Positions 17,174 to 27,089 of a stretch of 58,626 nucleotides of DNA are shown in pieces. Origin of the DNA: Bacteroidia bacterium. Its GTDB lineage: Bacteria; Bacteroidota; Bacteroidia; Bacteroidales; Prolixibacteraceae. The stretch's first letter is position 1; each line of letters begins with the position of its first letter. The position numbers and the translations under genes are program-made. The notes under the pieces are model-generated. The model did no database searches. It was not told where the DNA came from and was given only the letters and a program-made list of their open reading frames with translations. The stretch lies in contig JAPLDR010000091.1 in the NCBI GenBank assembly GCA_026391655.1, positions 14,744 to 73,369 on the forward strand, in the 5' to 3' direction.

Positions 17174-20100
17174 ATGAGAGACTTTTTCGTTTCGCATAAG
17201 AATCCCGTTGCTGTAATACTAGTTATCATCCTGGCAGCCGGTATTTACACCTATTCGAAAATGCAATCGTCACTTTTCCCTGAAGTGACTTTCCCCAAAA
17301 TAAAAATCATTGCCGACAATGGCTTGCAACCCGTCGGAAAAATGATGGTGACGGTAACAAAGCCACTCGAAAACGCCATCAAAAGAGTACCCAACCTGAA
17401 AACGGTGCGAAGCATCACCAGTCGTGGCAATTGCGAAATATCGGCATTTATGGAGTGGAATGCTGACATCGATTTAAGTAAGCAACAGATTGAATCTTCA
17501 ATCAATCAGATTAAAGATGAGCTTCCATTGGGAACAACCCTGAGTATTGAAAAGATGAATCCTTCAATTCTACCTGTGATCGGTTATGTCATTGAAGGGG
17601 CTGGCAGAAGCAATATTGAGCTGAATCAAATTGCCAATTACACGGTTAAACCTTTCCTGTCGCAGGCAAAAGGGGTCGCAGAGGTTTGGATAATTGGAGG
17701 TAAAACAAAGGAATACCATATCGAATTGCTTCCTCAAAAGATGGCTGCATTAAGTATCACCCCTGCAATGATCTCCACTGCGCTTAGTCAGACCAATTTT
17801 ATTAGCAGCAATGGATATCTGACCGATTATAACCGGTTATATCTTACTGTCACCGATGCAAATGTCCAAAATCTTAAAGAACTCGAAAACCTGATTGTCA
17901 GCAATAACGGCAAAAGAGTGTTGCAGCTTAAAGATATTGCGGTGCTAAAAGTGGCAGAACAGACGCAATATATAAGGGTTAACGCCAATGGGAAAAGTGC
18001 CGTTCTGATGGCCGTTGTAAAACAGCCGAATGCAAATCTGATTGACGTAACGAGTGGTGTGAGTCTGAAAATAGATGAATTGAATAACCGGATCTTACCC
18101 AAAGGTGTCAGGCTGAGTCCCTATTACGTGCAATCCGATTTTGTCAATGAATCAATCAAAAGTGTGAACGATAGTCTCCTGATCGGTTTAATACTGGCCA
18201 TCCTTGTAGCATTTATATTTCTGCGCTCATTCAAATCGAGTGCAGTTATACTTATAACCATACTGATCACACTTTCATTAACGCTTATTGTCCTTTATGT
18301 AATCGGATATAACTTCAATATCATGACGCTTGGGGCAATTGCAGCAAGTATAGGGTTGATTATTGACGATGCAATCGTTGTGGTGGAACAGATTCACCGG
18401 ACACACGAAGAGTTTCCCGAAAAGCCGACTAAAGAGTTGCTAAGCGGTTCTGTTGGTTTTCTGTTACCGGCCATGATTGGTTCATCAGTAAGTACGATCG
18501 TGATTTTTCTTCCGTTTGTTATTTTAAGCGGGGTGGCCGGGGCATATTTCAAGATTCTGACCAATACGATGATGATTACGTTGATTTGTTCGTTTTTAGT
18601 GACCTGGATCGGACTGCCTGTAATCTATCTGCTCTTCTCCGGGAAAACAAATACTGTTACAAAACAGCATCCTGAAGCACACCATAAGCGTGGAAAGTGG
18701 ATTTCTTTCTTTATTCTGCGACCTTACATCAGCATCTTTTTCATCGCATTCCTGATCTTCTCTGTTTTCTTTATTTCCGGCAGGTTAGAGACCGGTTTTC
18801 TACCCGAAATGGACGAAGGGAGCATTGTACTCGATTACACCTCACCTCCGGGTACTTCGCTGCAGGAAACCGACCGGATATTACGCGAAGTGGAGAAGAT
18901 TTTTCCGTCGGTTCCCGAAATTGAAACGTACTCGCGCAGAACCGGGGCACAAATGGGATTTTTTATCACTGAACCCAACTATGGCGATTACCTGATTCAG
19001 TTGAAAAAGGACAGGAAGCGGTCGACCAATGATGTAATCGATGAAATCAGGGCAAAGGTTGAATCATCACAACCTGCTCTGAAAATTGATTTTGGACAGG
19101 TGATTGGCGATATGCTGGGCGATTTGATGAGTTCTACCCAACCGATTGAGATTAAAATCTACGGTGACAATGTGATAGTATTGCAGAATCTTGCGCGTGA
19201 GGTTGCCGGAATCACCGAAAAAGTGAAAGGAACTGCTGATGTGTTCGATGGAATTACGATTGCAGGACCATCCATCAATATAGAACCGGACTACAAGAAT
19301 CTCGCACTATTCGGGATTACACCCGCCGATTTCCAGAATCAGCTGCAAACACAACTCGAAGGGGTAACTGTTGGGAATATTTATGAGAAAGAGCAATTAA
19401 CGACGGTAAGAATGTTGTATCCCGATGCGGCAAATACCTCACTCGAAAAGATCAGACAAGGCTATGTGTTTCTTCCGAACGGAAAACTTCAACCGCTTTC
19501 GCAGTTGGCGCATATTTCAGTCGATGCTGGAAGTGCCGAGATTGAGAGGGAGAATTTACAGACGATGATCCCCGTTATTGCAAGGCTCGATAACCGCGAT
19601 CTGGGTAGTGTAATGACTGATTTACAGCGTGAGATTGAATCGAAGGTGAATTTACCGCAGGGATATCATATTACCTATGGCGGAGCTTACGAAGAACAGC
19701 AAAAATCATTCAGCGAACTCATGATGATATTGATTACTGCCATTTTGCTTGTCTTTGCGATAATGTTGTTCCTGTTTAAAGAGTTTAAAATTGCATTGTT
19801 AATTGTCTTTCTTGCGGCCCTTGGCATCTCCGGAAGTATGATCGCCCTTTACATCACAACTACTCCTCTGAATGTTGGAAGTTATACAGGGATAATCATG
19901 ATCATCGGTATTATAGGTGAGAACGCCATCTTTACCTTTCTCCAATTCCAGCAAACACTGAAAACACTGAATACTGATGGCGCCATTGTTTATGCAATCT
20001 CAACACGACTTCGTCCTAAACTGATGACCGCTTTGGGTGCGATCATTGCCTTATCTCCTATTGCCCTTGGCATCGGAACCGGTGCGCAGTTACATCAGCC

Positions 20101-20203
20101 TTTGGCCATTGCCGTGATCGGAGGATTTATTATTGCGCTACCGTTGTTGCTGATAGTTTATCCATCGGTATTAAGGTTATTGTACAAAAATCATAAAAGC
20201 TAG
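17174..20203 (+). CDS. RND efflux transporter permease
   Basis: The inner-membrane, proton-driven pump of about 1009 residues with twelve predicted membrane segments and two large periplasmic loops. The paired aspartates of the proton relay are present in GLIIDDAIVVVEQ (membrane segment 4, near residue 400), and the start (FFVSHKNPVAVILVI) and SLFPEVTFPKIKI segment are typical of the ACR_tran family. The sequence alone does not decide between drug (HAE1-type) and metal (HME-type) export; no metal-binding partner is nearby. It is the last gene of the three-gene pump operon. Confidence 0.9.
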   Translation: MRDFFVSHKNPVAVILVIILAAGIYTYSKMQSSLFPEVTFPKIKIIADNGLQPVGKMMVTVTKPLENAIKRVPNLKTVRSITSRGNCEISAFMEWNADIDLSKQQIESSINQIKDELPLGTTLSIEKMNPSILPVIGYVIEGAGRSNIELNQIANYTVKPFLSQAKGVAEVWIIGGKTKEYHIELLPQKMAALSITPAMISTALSQTNFISSNGYLTDYNRLYLTVTDANVQNLKELENLIVSNNGKRVLQLKDIAVLKVAEQTQYIRVNANGKSAVLMAVVKQPNANLIDVTSGVSLKIDELNNRILPKGVRLSPYYVQSDFVNESIKSVNDSLLIGLILAILVAFIFLRSFKSSAVILITILITLSLTLIVLYVIGYNFNIMTLGAIAASIGLIIDDAIVVVEQIHRTHEEFPEKPTKELLSGSVGFLLPAMIGSSVSTIVIFLPFVILSGVAGAYFKILTNTMMITLICSFLVTWIGLPVIYLLFSGKTNTVTKQHPEAHHKRGKWISFFILRPYISIFFIAFLIFSVFFISGRLETGFLPEMDEGSIVLDYTSPPGTSLQETDRILREVEKIFPSVPEIETYSRRTGAQMGFFITEPNYGDYLIQLKKDRKRSTNDVIDEIRAKVESSQPALKIDFGQVIGDMLGDLMSSTQPIEIKIYGDNVIVLQNLAREVAGITEKVKGTADVFDGITIAGPSINIEPDYKNLALFGITPADFQNQLQTQLEGVTVGNIYEKEQLTTVRMLYPDAANTSLEKIRQGYVFLPNGKLQPLSQLAHISVDAGSAEIERENLQTMIPVIARLDNRDLGSVMTDLQREIESKVNLPQGYHITYGGAYEEQQKSFSELMMILITAILLVFAIMLFLFKEFKIALLIVFLAALGISGSMIALYITTTPLNVGSYTGIIMIIGIIGENAIFTFLQFQQTLKTLNTDGAIVYAISTRLRPKLMTALGAIIALSPIALGIGTGAQLHQPLAIAVIGGFIIALPLLLIVYPSVLRLLYKNHKS

Positions 20204-20241
20204 AATAACTGTTTTTCAGATCTTTGCTTCCATTGTGTCCC

Positions 20242-20266
20242 TTGCGGTAAAAAGTTTAAACCGCAA
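20242..20266 (+). terminator. Possible hairpin after the RND operon
   Basis: TTGCGGT (20242-20248) and ACCGCAA (20260-20266) form a 7-bp stem 39 bases after the pump stop. There is no T-run after it on the plus strand, so termination by this hairpin is uncertain. Confidence 0.3.
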
Positions 20267-20318
20267 ACCTTGTGATAAAAAAACTAACTCATAAAGTATA
20301 TAAATCACATCTGTTTCA

Positions 20319-21122
20319 TTATCTGTGGTTAGCACTGCGGCCATAGCCAGATCCCGATGTTGACCTTCCTATTTCGACGGGTGCTCTTTTAATTCCCTCG
20401 TATTGGAGTCGGACTCTAATTGCATTCGGGATCTTTGGTATTGTTGATGATGCTCCGTTTAGCATTATATCAAAAATGATAAAGACCTGCGAATCTACCG
20501 GTTGACCATTAAAAATTGCCGGAGACCAATCACCATCAATCTTTTTGAAAGCCGCAAATGCTGCTGCACTTACATCTGACGAAGACATTTTTACAATTTG
20601 AAAACCTTTCATCTTTCCGTTTTTATCAACAACAAAAGATGCCACTGAAGTAACTGATAATCCTTCCTGAAAAATTTGCTGGGGGGGTCTAAAATTCATT
20701 ACCAGGATATTCTGAACCTCATTTTTATAGCCAATATATAATGGCGGTGAATCTACTTTTTCAAATTCGAAAGCATCGCCTTTACGAATCACAAATGAGT
20801 CTATTTTAATAATTTGATCAGGCGTTGGAATAAGAAGCTTTTTGTCATAGTCATAGGTTATCCAGGCTTTGGTTCCCCTAATATTATATTTCCAGACTCC
20901 ACTCTTAATATCGTCACGAAAAGTGCCGGAAATCAGTGTGTCTCTTGACTTTGTGTCAATTTTAAAATATTCTCCATTTTTCAATTTGTTTTTTTTGTCA
21001 ATCGTAAAAATCTCCAGGTAAATATCTGTTGCGACCTTCTTCGTTTTTAATTCCTGGGCAAATGATGGTAAGAAAAATAGAACAATCAGGATTGTTGTGA
21101 TGATTTTTGGTGACTTGTTCAT
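20319..21122 (-). CDS. Secreted protein with MORN-like N-terminus and TonB C-terminal-type domain
   Basis: A 267-residue protein with a signal peptide (to about FAQE, residue 23), a segment resembling a MORN/toxin-antitoxin-like repeat (LKNGEYFKI, LISGTFRDDIKSGVWKYN), and a TonB C-terminal-like domain around 140-215 (VTSVASFVVDKNGKMKGFQI, WSPAIFNGQPV). The TonB-like domain lacks the usual membrane anchor and proline-rich linker, so true energy transduction is doubtful. The first 70 residues plus the 5' flank are duplicated at 23308-23680. Function unknown. Confidence 0.65.
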   Translation of the reverse strand: MNKSPKIITTILIVLFFLPSFAQELKTKKVATDIYLEIFTIDKKNKLKNGEYFKIDTKSRDTLISGTFRDDIKSGVWKYNIRGTKAWITYDYDKKLLIPTPDQIIKIDSFVIRKGDAFEFEKVDSPPLYIGYKNEVQNILVMNFRPPQQIFQEGLSVTSVASFVVDKNGKMKGFQIVKMSSSDVSAAAFAAFKKIDGDWSPAIFNGQPVDSQVFIIFDIMLNGASSTIPKIPNAIRVRLQYEGIKRAPVEIGRSTSGSGYGRSANHR

Positions 21123-21459
21123 GGTTATAGGTTGTTTAGCGTTAAATTTATAAGTTAGCTGACTTAAACCATCTTACTTTGATTTAATGAATCAATATTA
21201 ATGTTTTTTTCTTCAAATATCAACAGAAGTTTGAAATAATATTTCTGATTGGGTCCACAATGATATTTGGTTCAGTTCGTCATAGGGGTTATCCAACCTC
21301 AATTTTCTCAGTTATATCCGTATTGGTGCATTTTCATTTAATTTTTAAATTCATCTCGTCAAAAAGTATATTTGCTTTCATTTTTTCAATTACAAAGATG
21401 TGAAGCCTAAATGTTGTTAAAATCGAAATAATGCTTTTATTTACCAATTCAAACGGGAT
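21123..21459. other. Divergent intergenic region, partly duplicated at 23.6 kb
   Basis: About 140 bases next to the TonB-domain gene (21123-21262) reappear with scattered changes at 23551-23680, including the segment AAACCATCTTACTTTGATTT. The rest, to 21459, carries a candidate promoter for the downstream gene and no open reading frame worth noting. Confidence 0.6.
21367..21374 (+). promoter_or_regulatory. Candidate -7 box for the frameshifted secreted gene
   Basis: TATATTTG matches TAnnTTTG and lies 107 bases before the ATG at 21481. No good -33 element is visible at the usual distance. Confidence 0.35.
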
Positions 21460-21480
21460 ATGTCCCTATTTCTTTTATAC

Positions 21481-23251
21481 ATGAAAACAAAACTAAAACT
21501 GACATTTTTATTCTTGTTCATAGTAAGTTCAATTAATTTGTTTGCACAAATAGATCCTTACAGAACAACATTGTTGTCTTTATGCGATGCACTAATTTCC
21601 ACTCAGATAAACGAACCTTCTGATCCGAACTTTGGCGCCCTGGTTTGTCCATCATCGAATCCTGATAATCACCCGATTCACTCGCGTGCAGCAGAGGCTG
21701 TTTATCCTTTTGCTATTGCCTATAAGCTCACCGGCAAGATTCAATATCGTGATGCTGCCATAAAATTGGGAAACTGGCTGACAACAATTCAGGAAACATC
21801 AGGTAAAAGAACAGGAGGCTGGAGCGAAAACTGGCCCGATCCCGGACAAAAAGGCTGGTATGGAACAACTACCGATCAATTGATATCAATGGCTGGCGCT
21901 TATCCTGTTTTGAAACCCTATTTGAGTGGTTTAGAAGTCAAAAAATGGAATAAGTCAATGGAAAATGCTGCCGATTTCATTGCAGCAAATTTCCCAATTG
22001 GCGGAAATATCAATTACAGTGCCGCCGGTGCAGCCACTTTGGTATTCATACACAAAATTGCGGATAAACCAAAACAACGATGGCTGGAAAAAGCCGCTTT
22101 ATGCTATTTTGAAAAATGATTTAAGGATTAAACAAATTGCTACCGATTTATTAAAGGTGCATGACCTTTTTGTTTATCCAAATGGGTCGGTTGATAATTC
22201 ATGGGGTACGCGATCTTTCAAGTGGAGTTACGAAAGCGGAACAAAAACTGCTCCGGGTGTTTATTTCAGTTTTGCCTTACTGGCTGATATGGATCCGGAA
22301 TTTGGTGCTGCAGGATTAAAATGTCTTGAGTATCTGAATACGCATTGTATGCATGACGGTTGGATTGGATATGGACCTCATGCATCAAATCATTCAACCA
22401 GCTCGCCACCCTGTAATTATTCTACTTTTGCAAGAGCACAAAGTATCGCATTGGCAATTGAATACGGTGCAAAAGCTCAAAACAAAAAGTCATTTCCGGC
22501 TCAGGAACGCAATTGGTATAAGTATTTTCCGGATATTAAAGTGGCAGTTATTCGTACGGATAAAATGATGGCTACAGTATCTGCATATGGCCAAATAAGC
22601 AGGTATCCACGTGAATCTGTCTGCCGGGGTGGCAGTATTACAAACCTTTGGCACGTAGGATTTGGAGAAAATGGTTTTTTGCAATCTTCATCATCTTCAT
22701 CGTACAAAAGAATTGAATCCATGCACATGCCCATTGAGAAGGACCTGCTTCCATTAACGCCGAGGATTGAATTTACAAACGATACTTCTTATTACTCAAA
22801 TATATTTGAGGCATCTGCTACGATAAATGTACTAAAGGAATCGGATCATATTAAAGTTGTAACAACCGGCAATATGCAGACGATTAAAGGAGTTGAATCT
22901 AACGTCAACTACAGTTTAACACACTGGTTTTATGATTCATATCTCATAAAAGAGATAACTGTAAGTGGAGAATCTCAAAAATTCAGAATTGTTGAACCTG
23001 TTGTAAAAGATCGCGGAACTACATTTCACTTAAAAAACGACAGTACGGTGATTATAAAAACAGCTTCTTCAAACACCGAATGGGAGTTTAAAATTTCAGG
23101 AAGTACCATACCCTATAAAGTAACATTAGGAACAGATGCGGATAAATACTGGTCTCCATTTCCTGGAGTAGAGGCCTACCCTATTATTATCAGTTTTCGC
23201 ACCGTTTCCGCTGCTCCTCAAACATTAAAAATATTTCTTGGAAAAGAATAA
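21481..23251 (+). pseudogene. Secreted alpha-toroid-like protein, frameshifted
   Basis: Two overlapping frames encode one protein of about 590 residues. The first part starts at 21481 with a signal peptide (to about LFAQ) and stops at 22119; the second continues one base forward and ends at 23251. Removing one A from the five-A run at 22088-22092 joins them as WLEKPLYAILKNDL, so an extra base there is the simplest cause. Helical-repeat segments (AAEAVYPFAIAYKLTG, GLKCLEYLNTHCM) suggest an alpha/alpha-toroid followed by beta-rich C-terminal domain, as in polysaccharide lyases or unsaturated glycan hydrolases, but I cannot name a family. It may be a true pseudogene or an assembly error. Confidence 0.65.
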
Positions 23252-23268
23252 TTTAATTAACCGGCTAT

Positions 23269-23550
23269 TCAATATCTACGGGCTTGGGGATAACTTCCAG
23301 GCAAACTGCTATTATATTTCCATACTCCACTCTTAATATCGTCGTGAAAAGTACCTGAGATCAGCGTATCTTTTGTTTTCTTTTCAATTTTAAGATACCC
23401 TCCATTTTTCAATTTACTGCTTTTGTCAATCGTAAAGATCTCCAAATAATTTCCAGTTGAAATTCTCCTGGTTTTTAACTCCTGAGCAAACGATGGCAAG
23501 AAAAATAATGTAATCAGAATTGAAATGATGATTTTTCGTGGTGCGTCCAT
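23269..23550 (-). pseudogene. Truncated duplicate of the TonB-domain protein
   Basis: A 93-codon frame whose first 80 or so residues repeat the N-terminus of the protein at 20319-21122 (signal peptide, LFFLPSFAQELKTRR, LISGTFHDDIKSGVWKYN). It then leaves homology and ends in an unrelated tail (SSLPGSYPQARRY); the TonB-like domain is missing. About 130 bases upstream of the start are also duplicated. It is probably a gene remnant; expression as a small secreted protein is possible. Confidence 0.6.
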
Positions 23551-23680
23551 GGTTTTATCGGTTGTTTAGCGTCAAATTAAACCATCTTACTTTGATTTAA
23601 TCAATATTAGAGTTTTTTTCTTCAAATAACAATATGTGTTTAAAATAATATTTCTGACTGGATCCACAATTATATGGCTA
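23308..23680. repeat. Segmental duplication of 20880-21262
   Basis: The segment carries the start of the truncated TonB-domain copy and its 5' flank. The flanks share, for example, GGTTGTTTAGCGT, AAACCATCTTACTTTGATTT and AATAATATTTCTGA in the same order and spacing as at 21130-21250. The frameshifted secreted gene lies between the two copies, so the duplication brackets it. Edges are estimated by eye. Confidence 0.6.
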
Positions 23681-23905
23681 AAGCCAATCTGTATACTTCA
23701 TTTCCCTCCACTGGCTGAAGCCAGTGGCAATTCATAAAGCCAAGGCAATTCATTTTGATTCTCTATTCTTAGGATATTGAGTTTCTATCAATATTACAAT
23801 CGACAACCTTGAATTGCCTCCAGCTTCAGCTGGATGGATAAAAATAATCAATTTATCGATCGGCTTTAGCCAAAATGATCTTGATCGAAACCCAATATCA
23901 AACTC
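23672..23905. repeat. REP-like array of nested hairpins
   Basis: Four small hairpins occur in symmetric order: GGCTaaAGCC near 23674, CACTGGCTgaAGCCAGTG near 23709, TCCAGCTtcAGCTGGA near 23820 and GGCTttAGCC near 23862. GGCAATTCA occurs twice (about 23726 and 23744) and inverted as TGAATTGCC (about 23812). An outer inverted pair, ATATTGAGTTTCTATCAA near 23773 and TTGATCGAAACCCAATAT near 23880, matches at about 16 of 18 positions. The whole looks like a compact palindromic element (REP/MITE type) with no coding capacity. Confidence 0.6.
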
Positions 23906-23934
23906 GATTTAATTAGTTTATTGGAGCTTATCCG

Positions 23935-23973
23935 AAAAAAAAAGAGTGCCTCGAATTTCAAGACACCCTTTTT
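23935..23973 (-). terminator. Intrinsic terminator of the PepSY-like gene
   Basis: On the minus strand a stem (AAAAAGGGTGTCT pairing with AGGCACTCTTTTT, allowing G-U pairs) is followed by a run of nine T. It starts 39 bases after the stop at 24012, a textbook placement. Confidence 0.75.
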
Positions 23974-24011
23974 CACAATTTGCAATCATTTAATGCTTAA
24001 TCGCTCAACGA

Positions 24012-24491
24012 TTATTTCTTTTCTGCATTTTCTTCTTTCTCTTCCTTTTTCAAAGGTTCTTTTGAAAGAAGTTTTCCGCTGGCTTCAAAACTTAGTTCAA
24101 GTTTATCTTTTCCTTTGACAGCTTCCATTTCGTAGGTGGCTGCACCTTTTGCATCAGTTGATTTCTCTATTTCGTCGAGTTTATAGCCTGCAAAATCCTT
24201 CGCAATTGTTGCTTTCACAGCTTGAGGAAGTTCTGTCTCTTTTACTTCACCCTCGGTTTCAAGGAGCTTTCCGGCGGCATCAAACAATGCTGATGACTCA
24301 ACTTTATTCAGCGTAAATTCAACTTCAAATTCGCCTGGTTTTTCAACACTCCATTTCACTTTTTGTGCAGTAGGATATTTTGCTGCAAATGCTGCTTTGG
24401 CAGCGGCAGGAGCTTCTTCTTTAGGCTTTTGAGCATTGCTACAAACAACAAAGACCATGCAAACCAATAATGTCATTAATTTTTTCATCAT
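24012..24491 (-). CDS. PepSY-like secreted protein
   Basis: A 159-residue protein with a signal peptide (to about SNAQ, residue 20) and two PepSY-like units: KYPTAQKVKWSVEKPGEFEVEF and the second around DFAGYKLDEIEKS to LELSFEASGKLL. Related periplasmic proteins of Bacteroidota (PepSY-like, formerly DUF2874) resemble beta-lactamase inhibitor folds, but their ligands are not known. The C-terminus is lysine/glutamate-rich (KEEKEENAEKK). It has its own terminator and lies downstream of the damaged receptor gene. Confidence 0.82.
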   Translation of the reverse strand: MMKKLMTLLVCMVFVVCSNAQKPKEEAPAAAKAAFAAKYPTAQKVKWSVEKPGEFEVEFTLNKVESSALFDAAGKLLETEGEVKETELPQAVKATIAKDFAGYKLDEIEKSTDAKGAATYEMEAVKGKDKLELSFEASGKLLSKEPLKKEEKEENAEKK

Positions 24492-24559
24492 CTTAATTTT
24501 TTAAAGTTAATACTGTAAATATATGGTGTGATTTTGTAGAAAATTGGGAGATCCCCGCC

Positions 24560-24613
24560 GTAGAGACAAGGCATGATATGATTGTAGAGACAAGGCATGC
24601 CTTGTCTCTACAA
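24560..24613. repeat. 32-bp perfect palindrome plus partial copy
   Basis: The sequence at 24582-24613 is a perfect palindrome whose half is TTGTAGAGACAAGGCA. Twenty-two bases upstream, at 24560-24575, the same GTAGAGACAAGGCATG half occurs alone. It resembles dispersed palindromic repeats seen in many Bacteroidota genomes. It sits 12 bases beyond the stop of the receptor gene on the minus strand and could also act as a terminator. Confidence 0.7.
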
Positions 24614-24625
24614 AACAACATTAAA

Positions 24626-26986
24626 TTACAACTGATTATCAAACTTTAGTGTGTTTTCTTTTGACTTTTTGAGTTGTTTCCCGAAGGTATAACTGATTCC
24701 AGCATAAATCATCCGTGCACTTCGTCTTCTGCTAACATATTGATAAAGCTCAGGAGTATTAAGCTCAGAGTTGTTTCTCAAAGAATTGAATACATCGGAA
24801 ACGGTAAAAATGAAGGCTGCTTTTTTCTTTAAGAACTCTTGCCGAAAGCCCATGTTCATCACGAATGATGGCAACTGTTTGCCTTGAGGCGTCAATCTTT
24901 CCGAAACATAGTTGGAGTTGAATTGTAACATGGAACTCCTGGTGAAATTGACACTTGAATTCAGATTCAACGAAAACGAAACATTTGACTTTTTGTTACT
25001 GTAACCTAAACTGGAAGCATCGATCGTATTAAAAAAAGTATTCGAACTAAAGTTAACATTAATGATTTTAGCTAAAGTTGTGGCAACAATAAACTCGAAT
25101 CCGGCGGAACTGCTTTTTGAAAGATTAAACCTCGTGTTGATCAAAACTGAATCATTCAGGTATTTTGTGATACTTGTCATTCCATTGTAGGTGTAACGGT
25201 AATAAACCGTTGAAGTAATTGTAGTTGCCTTGTTTTTATATTGATACCCAAATTCAACTGAATGAATTTCTTCCGGCTTTAATCTCGGGTTTCCAATCCT
25301 GAGGTTATACGGATCCTGGTATTCGGGGAAAGGGTTCATGTCATCGCCTTCAGGTCTGCGTATGCGATGACTGTAATTCAGCTGAAGTTCATGTGCATCA
25401 TCCACATTGTACGATAAATGCAGCGATGGATACAACCTGAAGTAATTATTATTGATCACACTATCAGTTGTAATCTGGTGCGATTTCACCAATGCCTGTT
25501 CAGCTCGAAGGCCTCCAAGAATTCCAAACTTTCCGAACTCCTTTTCGAATGTGGCATATAGCACATGGATATATTCGTTATAAATGAATTGATTCGACTT
25601 CACAAAGTCTTTTTCCCAGGCATTGGATACCGGATTGAAATTTTCGCCATAAAAATTCATATCGTTTTTTCTGGTTTCAAGGATATAGCCAGATTCAAAC
25701 TTGCTGGTTTTGGACAACGGGTTCGAATATTCAACCGAAAATTGTGATTCACTATCGTCCTGTTTAATCAACGTATTGTCAAATGTGGGGTTTTCCACGG
25801 GCATCTTAAAAGTATTCGTGTAATGGTTATCTTCCTGTTCTTTAGAAGCAGAAGATGTATAATCAATGGTTAACTCGTGCCCTTCCTTTTCGAATGCATG
25901 CTTGTAATTGATAGTATACTCCAGGCTATGCTCATACTCAGGATCAATCCGGCTACGGTCATAATTTTTTGTCATCAGATTATTTTGATCTTCATTTCGG
26001 GTACTGGTCAAACCAGTCTTGATTTGATCACGGTGATTGTAATTACCCGAAATACTAAAATCGTTATGGTCGTTAATTTTTATATCAATTCCGCTGTTAA
26101 TGATGTTTGAAATAGGTCTGGCTTTCTCCTGAGCGTCCATATTTGTATAGTCAATAGCGTGAGTTGTCAGATCTGTACGTTTCCGTGTATCCAAAGTATA
26201 TCGCAGCCTGTCGTCCTGCCGGATACTGTATGACCCGAAAACGTTGACTTTACCCGTATTGTAATTGGCAACAACATTCCCATTATAGCGATTGTCATTT
26301 CCGATATTCGACATGATTGTTCCGTTAAGCCCAAGGCCTTTATTCTTTTTAAGCACGATATTGATGATTCCGGAAGTGCCGTCGGGCTTGAATTTTGCCG
26401 ACGGATTGGTAATGACTTCAATTCGTTCAATTGAATTTGCCGGCATTTGCTGGAGTACTGCCGCGCGATTAGTTCCCATTAGCGCTGATGGTTTTCCATT
26501 GATAAGTACCATCACATTTTCGGAGCCGCGTAAACTGAGATTCCCATCAATATCGACAGAAAGTGAGGGTATGTTTTGCATCAAATCACTTACTGAACCC
26601 GTTTTCCCGATCACATCTTTTCCTACGTTAAATACTTTTCGGTCAATTGAATTGGTATAAGTTGACCGTTCGCCTATGACAGCCACCTCATTAATCTCCT
26701 GACTCGAAACCGCCAGCTCAAGTATTCCAATATTGATAGCACGGTTTTTTTCGGTAAGAACGACCACTGGTGTTTCTTGTTGTTCGAATCCGATAAAACT
26801 GTAGACAATTTTGTATTTTCCATCAGCAATTTTATCAAAACTAAACTTTCCTTTAGCATCTGTCGAAGTTCCGCCTAATTGGGTATTATCTGATCCCGTT
26901 TGGAGGACAACATTTGCAAATTCGATGGGTTGTTTGCTCAGTTTATCGACAATGCTTGTTAACCATGCTCTGGATTTATGAATAAG
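24626..26986 (-). pseudogene. TonB-dependent receptor (outer-membrane beta-barrel family) lacking its 5' end
   Basis: The frame encodes a carboxypeptidase-regulatory-like N-domain (SIVDKLSKQPIEFANVVLQT), a plug domain (LINGKPSALMG, IEVITNPSAKFKPDGTSGII) and a barrel of about 550 residues ending in NTLKFDNQL. From 26986 the frame is open but has no ATG or signal peptide before the GTG at 26767, and a stop (26987-26989) blocks extension. The signal peptide and real start have therefore been lost, so export to the outer membrane is not expected. The rest is intact. It lies downstream of a histidine kinase and may be the remnant of a regulated transporter. Confidence 0.72.
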
Positions 26987-27089
26987 TTAATAAAATTAAA
27001 TTTTCAGGTAAAATAAGGAAGTAAGTTTGTAGAAAATTAGGATTATGGAAAATGCTTTTGAGGGAATAAAAACTCTTCATTTGGTTGTG

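Larger units (their letters stand above)
23551..24011. other. Non-coding stretch with duplicated flank, hairpin array and terminator
   Basis: From left to right it holds the duplicated 5' flank (to about 23680), a hairpin array (23672-23905) and the terminator of the PepSY-like gene (23935-23973). I see no gene in it. Confidence 0.6.

Noticed and set aside
21965-22118. ATG at 21965 as an independent start of the second part of the secreted gene
   Set aside because: The text before the join in this frame is not protein-like, and the first frame covers the same bases with sensible sequence.
26674-26859. 61-codon minus-strand frame over the receptor's N-terminal region
   Set aside because: It is an out-of-frame shadow; the receptor-like domain is encoded in the other frame continuously from 26986.
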